From NCBI GenBank assembly GCA_903866425.1, contig CAIPNN010000075.1:1-5252 (forward strand): a stretch of 5,252 bases of DNA, read 5' to 3'. The notes under the pieces are model-generated. The model saw nothing but the letters and a program-made list of their open reading frames with translations, had not been told where the DNA came from and searched no databases. The stretch's first letter is position 1. Each line of letters starts with the position of its first letter. This document shows positions 5,086 through 5,252 of this stretch, in pieces. The DNA comes from an uncultured Actinomycetes bacterium. Its GTDB lineage: Bacteria; Actinomycetota; Thermoleophilia; Miltoncostaeales; Miltoncostaeaceae. A program made the position numbers and the translations under genes.

Positions 5086-5252
5086 TCAGCCGGCGACCGA
5101 GCGCTTGAGCTGCGCGCCCGCCGAGAACCGCGGCACCCTGCGGGCCGGGATCTGGATCTTCTGGCCGGGGTTGCGGGGGTCGACGCCCTCGCGCGCGGCA
5201 CGGTCCGACACCGAGAACTTGCCGAAGCCGGAGAACTGCACCTCGTCTCCAG
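5086..5252 (-). CDS. hup: HU-family DNA-binding protein (partial, N-terminus beyond window)
   Basis: The C-terminal 54 residues of a histone-like HU/IHF protein, with the stop at 5086-5088. Visible are GDEVQFSGFGKFSVSDRAAR, matching the family's G-x-x-V-x-[LF]-x-G-F-G-x-F core, then REGVDPRNPGQKIQIPARRV forming the DNA-contacting beta arm, and PRFSAGAQLKRSV forming the last helix. HU dimers bend DNA non-specifically and organise the nucleoid. The arm tip reads VDPRNPGQ where many HUs have RNPxTG, one residue longer than the common form; the proline aligned with the DNA-intercalating residue is kept. There is no long lysine/alanine-rich tail of the mycobacterial type: the protein ends shortly after the fold (RSVAG). 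It converges on the lipoprotein gene across the shared hairpin. Confidence 0.93.
   Translation of the reverse strand, partial: GDEVQFSGFGKFSVSDRAAREGVDPRNPGQKIQIPARRVPRFSAGAQLKRSVAG

Overview
The window is uniformly GC-rich, with strong G/C preference at third codon positions, almost no TTA codons and several GTG starts. The gene families fit a high-GC Gram-positive (Actinomycetota): a paired Get3/ArsA-type ATPase operon like mycobacterial Rv3679/Rv3680, a short single-domain Ppx/GppA phosphatase, a class II tRNA-Leu without an encoded CCA, and an HU protein. A deep lineage such as Thermoleophilia is possible, but that placement is a guess. No mobile element, CRISPR array, integrase or other sign of recent transfer was seen.

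Layout. (1) Positions 1-2826, minus strand: a tightly packed three-gene operon in the order PhzF-family isomerase, ArsA/Get3-like ATPase subunit 1, ArsA/Get3-like ATPase subunit 2. The last gene runs off the left edge. Both junctions are 4-base start/stop overlaps (ATGA and GTGA), so translational coupling is likely. (2) Positions 2827-2905: a 79-base divergent intergenic region that must hold the promoters of both operons or lie downstream of them. (3) Positions 2906-4419, plus strand: a small membrane protein with a helical cytoplasmic part, coupled by an ATGA overlap to an exopolyphosphatase/pppGpp phosphatase, then an unrecognised 85-residue protein. A tRNA-Leu(UAA) gene starts only 16 bases after the last stop codon. 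(4) Positions 4520-5015: a leader with a bulged hairpin reaching into the Shine-Dalgarno sequence, then a small secreted lipoprotein. (5) Positions 5031-5079: a long hairpin between the convergent lipoprotein and HU genes, probably a shared terminator. (6) Positions 5086-5252, minus strand: the C-terminal end of an HU-type DNA-binding protein, cut by the right edge.

The most interesting points come from reading the proteins and RNA together. The two ATPases have lost complementary catalytic elements, which predicts a heterodimer with one complete ATP site. The only in-frame TTA codon in the window lies in the small ORF directly upstream of the tRNA that reads it (compare bldA of Streptomyces). 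The lipoprotein leader can form two competing structures near its ribosome binding site. Most of the window is otherwise ordinary chromosomal housekeeping DNA. I did not find a clear defence, mobile or biosynthetic system.
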